Positions 11,855 to 20,051 of a DNA stretch of 64,000 nt are shown here, piece by piece. Each line of letters starts with the position of its first letter. The first letter of the stretch is position 1. Source of the DNA: Chloroflexota bacterium (lineage in GTDB: Bacteria; Chloroflexota; Anaerolineae; CG2-30-64-16); NCBI GenBank assembly GCA_026389845.1, contig JAPLHB010000096.1, forward strand, positions 1 to 64,000, read 5' to 3'. Under the pieces are notes generated by a model. It saw only the letters and a program-made list of their open reading frames with translations. It did no database searches and was not told the origin of the DNA. The position numbers and the translations under genes are program-made.

Positions 11855-12730
11855 ATGGCCAGTACACGCGAAATCCGCCGCCGCATCCGCAGCGTCAAGA
11901 ACATCGCCAAGGTCACAAAGGCGATGGAGACGGTGGCCGCGGCCAAGATGCGCAAGGCCCAACAGCAGGTGTTGGCGACGCGCCCCTACGCCCAGAAATC
12001 GTGGGAAGTGTTGACCTACCTGGCCCGTCTGCGCGTCAGCGCCGCGGCCGAACAGCCGCTGCTCCAGCAGCGCCCGGTGGCGAAGATCGGTCTGCTGCTC
12101 ATCACCGCGGACCGCGGGCTGGCCGGCGCATACAACAGCAACATCATCCGCAAGGCCGCGCTCCAGGTTCGGGAGTGGGAAAAGGTCGAGGCGAAGCAGG
12201 TCAGCGTGGTGACGATCGGCCGCAAGGGCCGCGACTGGATGCTGCGCCACGGCCCGCCGCTGCGCGCCGAGTTCACCGGCCTGGGCGATCGGCCCAGCAG
12301 CAACGACGTGGCGCCGGTGGCGAGCGTGGTCATCGAGGATTTCGTCAACGGCATCTACGATGCGGTCTACGTCGCCTTCACGGACTTCCACACCACCCTG
12401 AACCAGGAGCCGATCCTTCGCAAGCTGCTGCCCATCGAGTCGGCGCGGCCCGAAGTGCCGATGGCCGCCGATTACATCTTCGAGCCGGATCCGCAGACGG
12501 TCCTCGGCGAAATCCTGCGCGGCCTGACCGAGCTGCAGATTTTGCAGGCGCTCTACGAGTCCATCGCCAGCGAGCAGTCGGCCCGCATGGTCGCCATGCG
12601 CAATGCCACCGATGCGGCCAACGATCTGATCGGCGGGTTGACCCTTTCGTACAACAAGGCGCGGCAAGAAGCGATCACGAAGGAATTGCTGGATATTGTG
12701 GGTGGGGCAAGCGCGTTGGCGAAGGCGTGA
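11855..12730 (+). CDS. atpG: ATP synthase F1 subunit gamma
   Basis: 291 residues, the central rotor shaft. The N-terminus ([19 protein letters not shown], then [15 protein letters not shown]) and the C-terminal helix ([32 protein letters not shown]) are the two coiled-coil ends that define the family. ATG at 11855. Confidence 0.96.
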   Translation: MASTREIRRRIRSVKNIAKVTKAMETVAAAKMRKAQQQVLATRPYAQKSWEVLTYLARLRVSAAAEQPLLQQRPVAKIGLLLITADRGLAGAYNSNIIRKAALQVREWEKVEAKQVSVVTIGRKGRDWMLRHGPPLRAEFTGLGDRPSSNDVAPVASVVIEDFVNGIYDAVYVAFTDFHTTLNQEPILRKLLPIESARPEVPMAADYIFEPDPQTVLGEILRGLTELQILQALYESIASEQSARMVAMRNATDAANDLIGGLTLSYNKARQEAITKELLDIVGGASALAKA

Positions 12731-12817
12731 TGCGTGTTGCGTGGTGCGTATTGCGTTTGTCTCGGCAACGATTCATTGCTACGACAGAACGGACCACGCA
12801 ATACGCAATACGACATA
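12731..12817. repeat. Heptamer array with inverted arms between atpG and atpD
   Basis: Left arm of TGCGTGT/TGCGTAT units includes CGTATTGCGT at 12747-12756, and its exact complement ACGCAATACG lies at 12796-12805. The loop is about 40 bp. Confidence 0.9.
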
Positions 12818-12827
12818 GCAGTTATAA

Positions 12828-14246
<1,419 letters not shown>

Positions 14247-14260
14247 TTCGGGGGTTTTCC

Positions 14261-14701
14261 ATGTCAACCATCCGCCTGGATTTCGTCTCCCAAGATCACG
14301 CCGTCTTCTCCGGCGACGTGTGGGAGATCATCGCGCCCGGCAGCGAGGGGCAATTGGGCATCCTGCCCAAGCATGCGCCGCTGATGACGATCCTGACCCC
14401 CGGCGAAGTGATCGTCAAGCGCGAGGGGCAGGACGATCTCTACTTCGTGGTCAGCGGCGGGTGGATGGAAGTGCGCCCGGACAAGGTGACCATCCTCGCG
14501 CGCACGGCGGAGCTGCCGGAAGAGATTGACGTCAACCGTGCCGAGGCCGCCCGTGCCCGCGCCGAGCAATTGCTGGCCGAGGGTGCGCCGCGTGAGGAGT
14601 TGCCGGGCATTGAGATGGCGCTCAAGCGGTCGCAAATTCGCCTGAAAGTGGGCCGGCGTCGCGGCTGGCGGCCGGACGGGACAACTACACGCGAAAAGTA
14701 G
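14261..14701 (+). CDS. atpC: ATP synthase F1 subunit epsilon
   Basis: 146 residues. N-terminal beta sandwich (VFSGDVWEIIAPGSEGQLGI, then LPKHAPLMT) and a C-terminal helical hairpin rich in Ala/Arg/Glu (RAEAARARAEQLLAEG), which in the family inhibits ATP hydrolysis. The tail is longer and more basic than usual (VGRRRGWRPDG). It closes the atp operon, 14 bp after atpD, and is followed by a terminator. Confidence 0.95.
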   Translation: MSTIRLDFVSQDHAVFSGDVWEIIAPGSEGQLGILPKHAPLMTILTPGEVIVKREGQDDLYFVVSGGWMEVRPDKVTILARTAELPEEIDVNRAEAARARAEQLLAEGAPREELPGIEMALKRSQIRLKVGRRRGWRPDGTTTREK

Positions 14702-14720
14702 GATCGGTTGTCCTGAACCA

Positions 14721-14760
14721 AACGTGCGGCGCACGCCCGGTGCGCCGCACGTTCTGTTTC
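14721..14760 (+). terminator. Intrinsic terminator of the atp operon
   Basis: A perfect 14-bp stem: AACGTGCGGCGCAC at 14721-14734, loop GCCCG, GTGCGCCGCACGTT at 14740-14753, then a short pyrimidine/T tract. Confidence 0.85.
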
Positions 14761-14766
14761 GGCAAT

Positions 14767-14795
14767 TTGACAAGCCCTGCTCTTGGTGATATATC
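14767..14795 (+). promoter_or_regulatory. Sigma70-type promoter of modA
   Basis: TTGACA at 14767-14772, 17-bp spacer, TATATC at 14790-14795. Transcription should start near 14802, two bases from the modA ATG, implying a leaderless message. Confidence 0.7.
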
Positions 14796-14803
14796 GCCTA
14801 TCC

Positions 14804-15637
14804 ATGAGCGCAACCACCTACCTCCCACGCCGTCCCCATCCTACCTTGCTTGCGTTTTGCCTGATTGCAGCCGTGTTCCTGGCTGCCTGCCGGAGCACGC
14901 CACCTCCCGCCTCTGACCGTGAGCAACCCGTCACGCTGATCGTTTCCGCCGCGTCCGACCTGACCTATGCCTTCGGTGAGATCGGCCGGCAGTTCGAGGC
15001 TGAGACCGCCGGCAAGGTTACGTTCAATTTTGGCTCCACCGGCCAACTGGCGCAGCAGATCGAGCAGGGCGCGCCGGCCGACGTCTTCGCCGCGGCCAAC
15101 GTCAGCTTCATCGAAGATCTGGAGCGACAGGGGCGGATCGCACCCGGCACGAAACGAGTCTATGCGCGCGGGCGGATCGTTCTCTGGACGCGCGCCGATA
15201 ATCCGCTCCGCCCCGAAAGCCTCGGAGACCTGGCGCGACCCGAGATCACCCGCGTTGCCATCGCCAACCCCGATCACGCGCCTTACGGCGTTGCGGCACG
15301 CGAGGCGCTTCAGACGGCCGGCGTGTGGGAGGCCGTGCAGCCCAAGCTGGTGTTGGGGGAAAACGTCCGCCAGGCGTTACAATACGCGGAGACGGGCAAC
15401 GTGGACGCGGCCATCGTCGCCCTGTCGCTGGTCGTGCCCGCGGCGCAGGGGAGTAACGGGGGGGTGCAGGGACGGTGGACGACGATCCCGCAGGAGCTGC
15501 ACCGACCGCTCGACCAGGCGCTGGCGGTGGTCAAGGGGACGGCGCACGAGCGGGAGGCGGCCGCGTTTGCCGATTTTGTCGCCGGCCCCCGCGGACAGGA
15601 AATCCTGCGCAAGTACGGCTTCGAGGCCATCCCATGA
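14804..15637 (+). CDS. modA: Molybdate ABC transporter substrate-binding lipoprotein ModA
   Basis: 277 residues. Signal peptide with lipobox LAAC (Cys about residue 29), then the ModA N-terminal motif SAASDLTYAFGEIGRQFE, oxyanion-binding region FNFGSTGQLAQQIEQGAPAD and FAAANVSFIEDLERQG. Binds molybdate/tungstate outside the membrane and delivers it to ModB. ATG 14804 is chosen because upstream in-frame TTG/GTG codons fall inside the promoter. The stop overlaps modB by four bases (ATGA). Confidence 0.9.
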   Translation: MSATTYLPRRPHPTLLAFCLIAAVFLAACRSTPPPASDREQPVTLIVSAASDLTYAFGEIGRQFEAETAGKVTFNFGSTGQLAQQIEQGAPADVFAAANVSFIEDLERQGRIAPGTKRVYARGRIVLWTRADNPLRPESLGDLARPEITRVAIANPDHAPYGVAAREALQTAGVWEAVQPKLVLGENVRQALQYAETGNVDAAIVALSLVVPAAQGSNGGVQGRWTTIPQELHRPLDQALAVVKGTAHEREAAAFADFVAGPRGQEILRKYGFEAIP

Positions 15638-16278
15638 TTTGGCAACCTTTGATCCTATCGCTACAAGTGACGGCCGTGGCGACGGCGCTGATCCTCGTCG
15701 CGGGACTGGCGTTGGCGCTGGTGCTGGCGCGACGGCGTTTTCGCGGCCAGGTCATCGTGGAGACGCTGGTCAACCTGCCGCTGGTGCTGCCGCCGACTGT
15801 TGTGGGCTACTACCTGCTGCTGGCCCTGGGCCGGGGCAGCCCGCTGGTCGAGTGGCTGGGCGTGCGCGTGCTCTTCACCTGGGGCGCGGCGACCCTGGCC
15901 TCGGCGATCGTCGGCCTGCCGCTGATGGTCGGCGCCGCGCGCGCGGCCATCGCCAGCGTGGATCCGGCTCTCGAAAACGCCGCGCGCACTCTTGGCTCTT
16001 CGGAAATCGAAATCCTTTGGCGGGTGACGCTGCCTCTGGCCCGCCGCGGCATCCTGGCCGGGCTGGTGCTGGCCGCGGCCCGCGCGCTCGGTGAGTTCGG
16101 CGCCACGTTGATGGTCGCCGGCAACATCCCCGGTCGCACCCAAACCCTGCCCCTCGCCATCTACGATGCCGTCCAGAACCGCCAGTACGGCCTGGCGAAC
16201 CAGATGGTGCTCTTGACGACCGCGGTGGCGTTTCTGAGCCTGTGGGCGGTGAGACGATTTGAGCAGACGCGAAATTGA
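15634..16278 (+). CDS. modB: Molybdate ABC transporter permease ModB
   Basis: 214 residues, five to six transmembrane helices, with the cytoplasmic EAA loop ENAARTLGSSEIEILWRVTL near residue 112 that contacts ModC. Also typical are LPLVLPPTVVGYYLL and ALGEFGATLMVAGNIPGRTQ. The ATG is coupled to the modA stop. The matching ATPase gene modC is separated from it by about 1.07 kb holding a dispersed repeat and a toxin-antitoxin pair. Confidence 0.93.
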   Translation: MIWQPLILSLQVTAVATALILVAGLALALVLARRRFRGQVIVETLVNLPLVLPPTVVGYYLLLALGRGSPLVEWLGVRVLFTWGAATLASAIVGLPLMVGAARAAIASVDPALENAARTLGSSEIEILWRVTLPLARRGILAGLVLAAARALGEFGATLMVAGNIPGRTQTLPLAIYDAVQNRQYGLANQMVLLTTAVAFLSLWAVRRFEQTRN

Positions 16279-16698
16279 GTAGAACAGCGGTCGCCAGCTT
16301 CGAGTTCACCCTGATGTGTGGTAAAATCCTACCAGACAACAGACTTTATCGGGAATAAGAACGAGTGTCACCCCTTCGCTGCACTCAGGGCAGGCTCTGA
16401 GCGGGTCTACCCCGTGTAGTGCGTTGCGGCGAGCCTCTAGGAAGGGTCTCGTGCGGTATGGAGCGAGAACTTGTCCTGAACGCAGTGAAGAGCCTGCCCT
16501 GAGTACAACGAAGGGATTCTTCGCTGGTTTCACGCCGTAACGAGGAGTCTGGGGCGAACCCGCTGCTCAGAAACTTGCAACGCCGGATGCTTCGCTGGAT
16601 ACTCGCCGCAGCAATCGTTGGCTGGTAGGCCCGCTCAGCATGACAAGCGCGGGAGTTTCTATCTTCAAGAATGCCGCCGCGCGGCATGGCAGTTCTCA
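16279..16698. repeat. Composite dispersed repeat filling the modB-phd gap
   Basis: From about 16361 the gap is made of shuffled pieces of the TGTCATTCTGAGCGG family (GAGCGGGTCTACCCCG, CTTGTCCTGAACGCAGTGAA, AGGGATTCTTCGCTGG). Its right part, 16561-16698, is nearly identical in sequence and equal in length (138 bp) to 54518-54655. No gene is seen. The end of the repeat lies directly on the phd ribosome site. Confidence 0.85.
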
Positions 16699-16710
16699 AA
16701 GGAGGCCGTG

Positions 16711-16980
16711 ATGACGCTCGTCTTGCCTGCCACTGAGTTGCGTGGCCGGTTGAGTGCGATTCTGGATCAGGTGGTATCCAGCCAACAGCCCATATTCATC
16801 ACCCGGAAAGGTCGCGCTCAGGCGGTGCTTTTGAGCACGGTGCAATACGACATCCTGATCCGGCAACGCAGCCAGGAAACAGAAGGCAGTTTCTACACCA
16901 TTTCGCAGGCTTCATTGGCCCGCATCTGGGAACACCCCGGGGAGGATGTTTACACCTGGGAAGACGGGGAGCCGTTATGA
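16711..16980 (+). CDS. Phd/YefM-family antitoxin
   Basis: 89 residues. N-terminal PATELRGRLSAILDQVVSSQ, then PIFITRKGRAQAVLLSTVQYD is the Phd/YefM DNA-binding fold. The C-terminal half (residues 50-89) would wrap the toxin. AAAGGAGG sits at the right distance from ATG 16711. The stop overlaps the toxin start (ATGA). Such antitoxins repress their own promoter together with the toxin. No operator palindrome was identified. Confidence 0.85.
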   Translation: MTLVLPATELRGRLSAILDQVVSSQQPIFITRKGRAQAVLLSTVQYDILIRQRSQETEGSFYTISQASLARIWEHPGEDVYTWEDGEPL

Positions 16981-17354
16981 GTACGCGCCCCTGGCAACCG
17001 CAGCGCGGAGAGGTCGTCTTGGTGAGCTTTCCTTTCATAGACACGGGCGGTGGAGTTCAGGCAAAGCCACGGCCTGCAGTCGTGATTTCCGGTCGCATGA
17101 TTCATCAAACCACCGCCGACGTTCTGATAGCCGCCATTTCGTCTCGTCCCGCATCTCAGCCACTCCCCACCGATTATCAGATCGTGGCTGATACACCGGA
17201 AGCCCAGCTTGCCGGTATTAAGATGACCTGCTGGGTCAAAGCGTCGAATCTGGCGGCCGTGCCCACGTCTGCCGTTAGCCGCCGATTGGGGCACTTGTCT
17301 ATCGCAGGACTGCGCCAGGTTGACCAGCGTCTCCGGATTGCGTTGGAACTGTGA
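16977..17354 (+). CDS. PemK/MazF-type toxin
   Basis: 125 residues. The N-terminus RGEVVLVSFPFIDTGGGVQA, the KPRPAVVIS motif near residue 31, and IAAISSRP near 51 match PemK/MazF endoribonucleases. The usual family length is 105-120. Its TGA overlaps the modC GTG, so the toxin-antitoxin pair is embedded in the mod operon rather than standing alone. Phd antitoxins usually pair with Doc and MazF with MazE, so this is a mixed pairing, which is not rare. Confidence 0.82.
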   Translation: MSTRPWQPQRGEVVLVSFPFIDTGGGVQAKPRPAVVISGRMIHQTTADVLIAAISSRPASQPLPTDYQIVADTPEAQLAGIKMTCWVKASNLAAVPTSAVSRRLGHLSIAGLRQVDQRLRIALEL

Positions 17355-18622
17355 GGATCACTCAAGGCTCGGTGGGCGCACGCCTGCATGTAGACATCGA
17401 GAAACAATGGCCCGGCTTCCGGCTATCTGTTCGGCTGGCGGTCGGCGCTGAGATCACGGTGCTCTTCGGGCCGTCGGGCGCGGGGAAGAGCACGACGTTG
17501 AGCGCGATCGCGGGGCTGGTGACGCCGGATGCCGGCGAAATCCGCCTGGATGACCGTGCCCTTTTCCGCCGCGGCCGGCCGGGCGCGGCCATCAATGTGC
17601 CGGCGCGCAGTCGGCGTATCGGCTACGTCTTCCAGGGCTACGCCCTCTTTCCCCACCTGACCGCGCTGGAGAACGTCGCCTACCCCCTACAAGTGGGCCG
17701 CTTGCCCTGGAGCCGGCGCGTTGAGGATGACCGGGCCGCCGCATTGCTGGAGCGGATGCGCCTGGCGCACCTGGCCGGTCGCTATCCCCACGAGCTATCG
17801 GGCGGGCAGCAGCAACGGGTCGCCATCGCCCGCGCTCTGGCCGCCGATCCCCAGGTGCTCCTGCTCGATGAGCCATTTTCGGCGCTCGACAGCGCCATGC
17901 GCGAGCGGCTCCAACGCGACCTGCGCGATCTCCAGGCCGAGCTGGGACTGACCGTGCTTTACGTGACCCATCGCCTGGAGGACGCCTTCGCCTTGGGCCA
18001 CCGGCTGGCAGTCATCCGCGACGGCCAGGTGGCGCAGATCGGCCCCATCGAGGAGGTCTTTCGCCGCCCCGCCAGCTACGACGTGGCCGAGGTCATGGGC
18101 ATCCGCAACTTGTTCCGGGCCACCGTGATCGGCGCCGGCCCTGGCCGGTTACTGCTGGATTGGGATGGGCTTCGACTTGAGGCACCGCCCTTGCCGATCG
18201 GGGAAGAGCCGGCCGGCGATACTGTCGCGTTTTCCACTCCCGGCTTCCCGCTTCCCCTCGGTAACTCAATACCGTCCGTCGGCGCTACCGTCACCGCCTA
18301 CATCCGACCAGAGGATATCAAGGTGCTCTACCCTGACCGGCCGGTGATGGGCGCCGTGGCCCGCAACCAGGTGACCGGCCGGATCACCGAAAGCCGAGAG
18401 GGGGCCGGCTACCGGTTGCTGCGCGTCGTCCTACCGAACGGCCACGAGGTCGAGCTGCGCTTTTCCGCCTACACCTATGTTCCGCTCAGTCTGTTGGCGG
18501 GTGATGTGTTGCACCTCTCGTTGCGCAAGGAAGGGCTGGTTCTCCTGCCACCGCCGAAGGTAGCATCCGTCATACAACCCCAGACCGGCAACGGCTATGA
18601 TGATACAGCAGGTAGGACGTAG
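17351..18622 (+). CDS. modC: Molybdate ABC transporter ATPase ModC
   Basis: 423 residues. Walker A GPSGAGKST at 40-48, signature LSGGQQQRV at 149-157, Walker B LLLDEPFSALD just after, and H-loop VTHRLEDAFALG. The C-terminal regulatory part contains TAYIRPEDIKVL and a MOP/TOBE-like domain (NQVTGRITESREGAGYRLLRV). It is longer than the usual 350-365 residues. Part of the excess is a Pro/Ser/Phe-rich segment near residues 292-312 (FSTPGFPLPLGNSIPS) that may be repeat-derived. GTG 17351 overlaps the toxin stop. Confidence 0.9.
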   Translation: MRITQGSVGARLHVDIEKQWPGFRLSVRLAVGAEITVLFGPSGAGKSTTLSAIAGLVTPDAGEIRLDDRALFRRGRPGAAINVPARSRRIGYVFQGYALFPHLTALENVAYPLQVGRLPWSRRVEDDRAAALLERMRLAHLAGRYPHELSGGQQQRVAIARALAADPQVLLLDEPFSALDSAMRERLQRDLRDLQAELGLTVLYVTHRLEDAFALGHRLAVIRDGQVAQIGPIEEVFRRPASYDVAEVMGIRNLFRATVIGAGPGRLLLDWDGLRLEAPPLPIGEEPAGDTVAFSTPGFPLPLGNSIPSVGATVTAYIRPEDIKVLYPDRPVMGAVARNQVTGRITESREGAGYRLLRVVLPNGHEVELRFSAYTYVPLSLLAGDVLHLSLRKEGLVLLPPPKVASVIQPQTGNGYDDTAGRT

Positions 18623-18640
18623 ACTTGTCAGATCCGAAAT

Positions 18641-18650
18641 GTGGTATACT
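18641..18650 (+). promoter_or_regulatory. Extended -10 promoter (TGGTATACT)
   Basis: TGGTATACT at 18642-18650, with no strong -35 box, 31 bases before the small zinc-ribbon ORF. Confidence 0.5.
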
Positions 18651-18681
18651 TCGGTCATCCATCCCGATAGAGGAGAGATTT

Positions 18682-18774
18682 ATGGGCGACGAGATCGCGT
18701 TCGTCTCTAACTACCACGACTTCAGCACGCCCAAGGCCAAGTTCTGCCCGGAGTGCGGCGAGAAAATCGCGTGA
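18682..18774 (+). CDS. 30-residue peptide with CPxC zinc-knuckle half
   Basis: ATG 18682 preceded by AGGAGAG. The peptide ends KFCPECGEKIA, exactly the first half of a zinc-ribbon domain, with an acidic/aromatic N-terminus (MGDEIAFVSNYHDFSTPK). Its TGA overlaps the GTG start of the cation exporter (GTGA). It could be a metal-sensing leader peptide, a tiny zinc-binding partner, or the remnant of a longer ribbon protein. The good ribosome site and own promoter argue that it is translated. Confidence 0.55.
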   Translation: MGDEIAFVSNYHDFSTPKAKFCPECGEKIA

Positions 18775-19652
18775 AAGGTACCGAACGCCGCTTCATTCTC
18801 TCCCTGGCCCTTACCGGCCTGATTCTGACCGCCGAGGTCGCTGGCGGGCTGTGGACGCACAGCCTGGCGCTCCTTTCGGACGCGGGCCACGTCGCGCTCG
18901 ACCTGCTGGCGTTGGGCATGAGTTACGCCGCGCTGCGCCTGGCCGCCCGCCCCGCGGATGACCGCCACACCTATGGCTTTCACCGCTGGCAGGTGATCGC
19001 GGCCCTGGTGAACGGCGCGACGCTGTTCCTGGTTTCGTTCGGCATTTTCCGCGAGGCGTGGATCCGCCTGCGCGAGCCGGCCGCGGTGCTGGCCGGGCCG
19101 ATGCTGGTCGTCGCCATTGTCGGTCTGGTTGTCAACCTGCTGGTGGCGCTCGTCCTGCGCGAACACGACCACGATGACCTGAACGTGCGGAGCGCGTTCC
19201 TGCACGTGTTAGGCGATGCGCTGTCGTCGGTCGGGGTGATCATCGCGGGCGTCGTCATGCTCCTGACCGGCTGGACGTTGGCCGATCCACTGGTGAGCGT
19301 GCTCATCGGCGCGATCATCCTGGCTGGATCGGGACGGGTGCTGCGCGAGGCGTTACACATCTTGGTCGAGGGCGCGCCCGCGGGGGTCACGGCCGGTGAG
19401 GTGAGTCGGGCCATTAGTGCGATTGCCGGCGTCTCGAACGTGCATGATCTACACGTCTGGACCGTCAGCCCCGGCTATACGGCCCTCAGCGCGCACGTCG
19501 TCCTGGCCGATCAACGACTGGCGGAGGCGCAGCGGGTGCAGGACGACCTCCGCGCCGCGCTGGCCGCACGGTTCGGCATCCGGCACACGACGGTGCAGTT
19601 CGAATGCGCGGATTGCGGGCAAGGGATCGCGACCTGTGCGAATGGGCAGTGA
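18771..19652 (+). CDS. Cation diffusion facilitator (Zn2+/Cd2+ efflux)
   Basis: 293 residues, six transmembrane helices. The metal site residues appear as LLSDAGHVALD in TM2 and FLHVLGDALSSVGV in TM5, the H-x3-D pattern of the ZitB/CzcD group. The C-terminal cytoplasmic domain has NVHDLHVWTVSPGYTALSAH. The extreme C-terminus has CADCGQGIATC, adding cysteines. GTG 18771 overlaps the upstream peptide's stop. An in-frame GTG at 18753 would also be possible. Confidence 0.9.
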   Translation: MKGTERRFILSLALTGLILTAEVAGGLWTHSLALLSDAGHVALDLLALGMSYAALRLAARPADDRHTYGFHRWQVIAALVNGATLFLVSFGIFREAWIRLREPAAVLAGPMLVVAIVGLVVNLLVALVLREHDHDDLNVRSAFLHVLGDALSSVGVIIAGVVMLLTGWTLADPLVSVLIGAIILAGSGRVLREALHILVEGAPAGVTAGEVSRAISAIAGVSNVHDLHVWTVSPGYTALSAHVVLADQRLAEAQRVQDDLRAALAARFGIRHTTVQFECADCGQGIATCANGQ

Positions 19653-19663
19653 GTAAAAAACAC

Positions 19664-19692
19664 TTGCGGAACCGGCCACTGCGTGCTACAAT
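19664..19692 (+). promoter_or_regulatory. Sigma70-type promoter of the MoaD-like gene
   Basis: TTGCGG at 19664-19669, 17-bp spacer, TACAAT at 19687-19692 with an upstream TG (extended -10). Confidence 0.7.
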
Positions 19693-19712
19693 CTGAATCA
19701 GGAGTAACCCCC

Positions 19713-19988
19713 ATGCGCATCCGCACCTACGCCACCCTCCGCGACCTGATGGGCGTCAGCGCGATTGACCTGCCCCTTGCCGAGCGCACGACCATCGGTT
19801 ACGTGCTGCATCGCCTGGTCGAGAGCTACCCAGCCCTGGGCCATAAGCTGTGGGACGCCGGGGGCGCTTCGACCGGCTTCGTCACCGTGCTGCTCAATGG
19901 CCGGTCGGTCGAGTACCTGAAGGGCCAGGAGACGCCGGTCGCAGACGACGATACTATCAGCCTTTTCCCGCCGGTGGGCGGGGGATAA
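19713..19988 (+). CDS. MoaD/ThiS-family sulfur carrier
   Basis: 91 residues, ubiquitin-like fold (MRIRTYATLRDLMG, VTVLLNGRSVEYLKGQETPV, DDDTISLFPPVGGG). The C-terminal Gly-Gly-Gly is where an E1-like enzyme would adenylate and thiolate the protein for molybdopterin synthesis. The gene stands alone, without moaE. With modABC just upstream and an AOR-family enzyme downstream, a role in Mo/W-pterin supply is plausible. AOR-linked MoaD paralogues are known in many genomes. ATG 19713 has GGAG upstream. Confidence 0.85.
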   Translation: MRIRTYATLRDLMGVSAIDLPLAERTTIGYVLHRLVESYPALGHKLWDAGGASTGFVTVLLNGRSVEYLKGQETPVADDDTISLFPPVGGG

Positions 19989-19990
19989 AG

Positions 19991-20047
19991 CAGCGGATGA
20001 GAACGGATAAGCGGATGAACAGCGGATGAGAACGGATAAGCGGATGA
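19991..20047. repeat. Direct repeat of heptamer-type sequence
   Basis: A 28-bp unit beginning CAGCGGATGAGAACGG is present at 19991-20018 and again at 20020-20047. It ends right before the next start codon. Confidence 0.85.
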
Positions 20048-20051
20048 TGCG

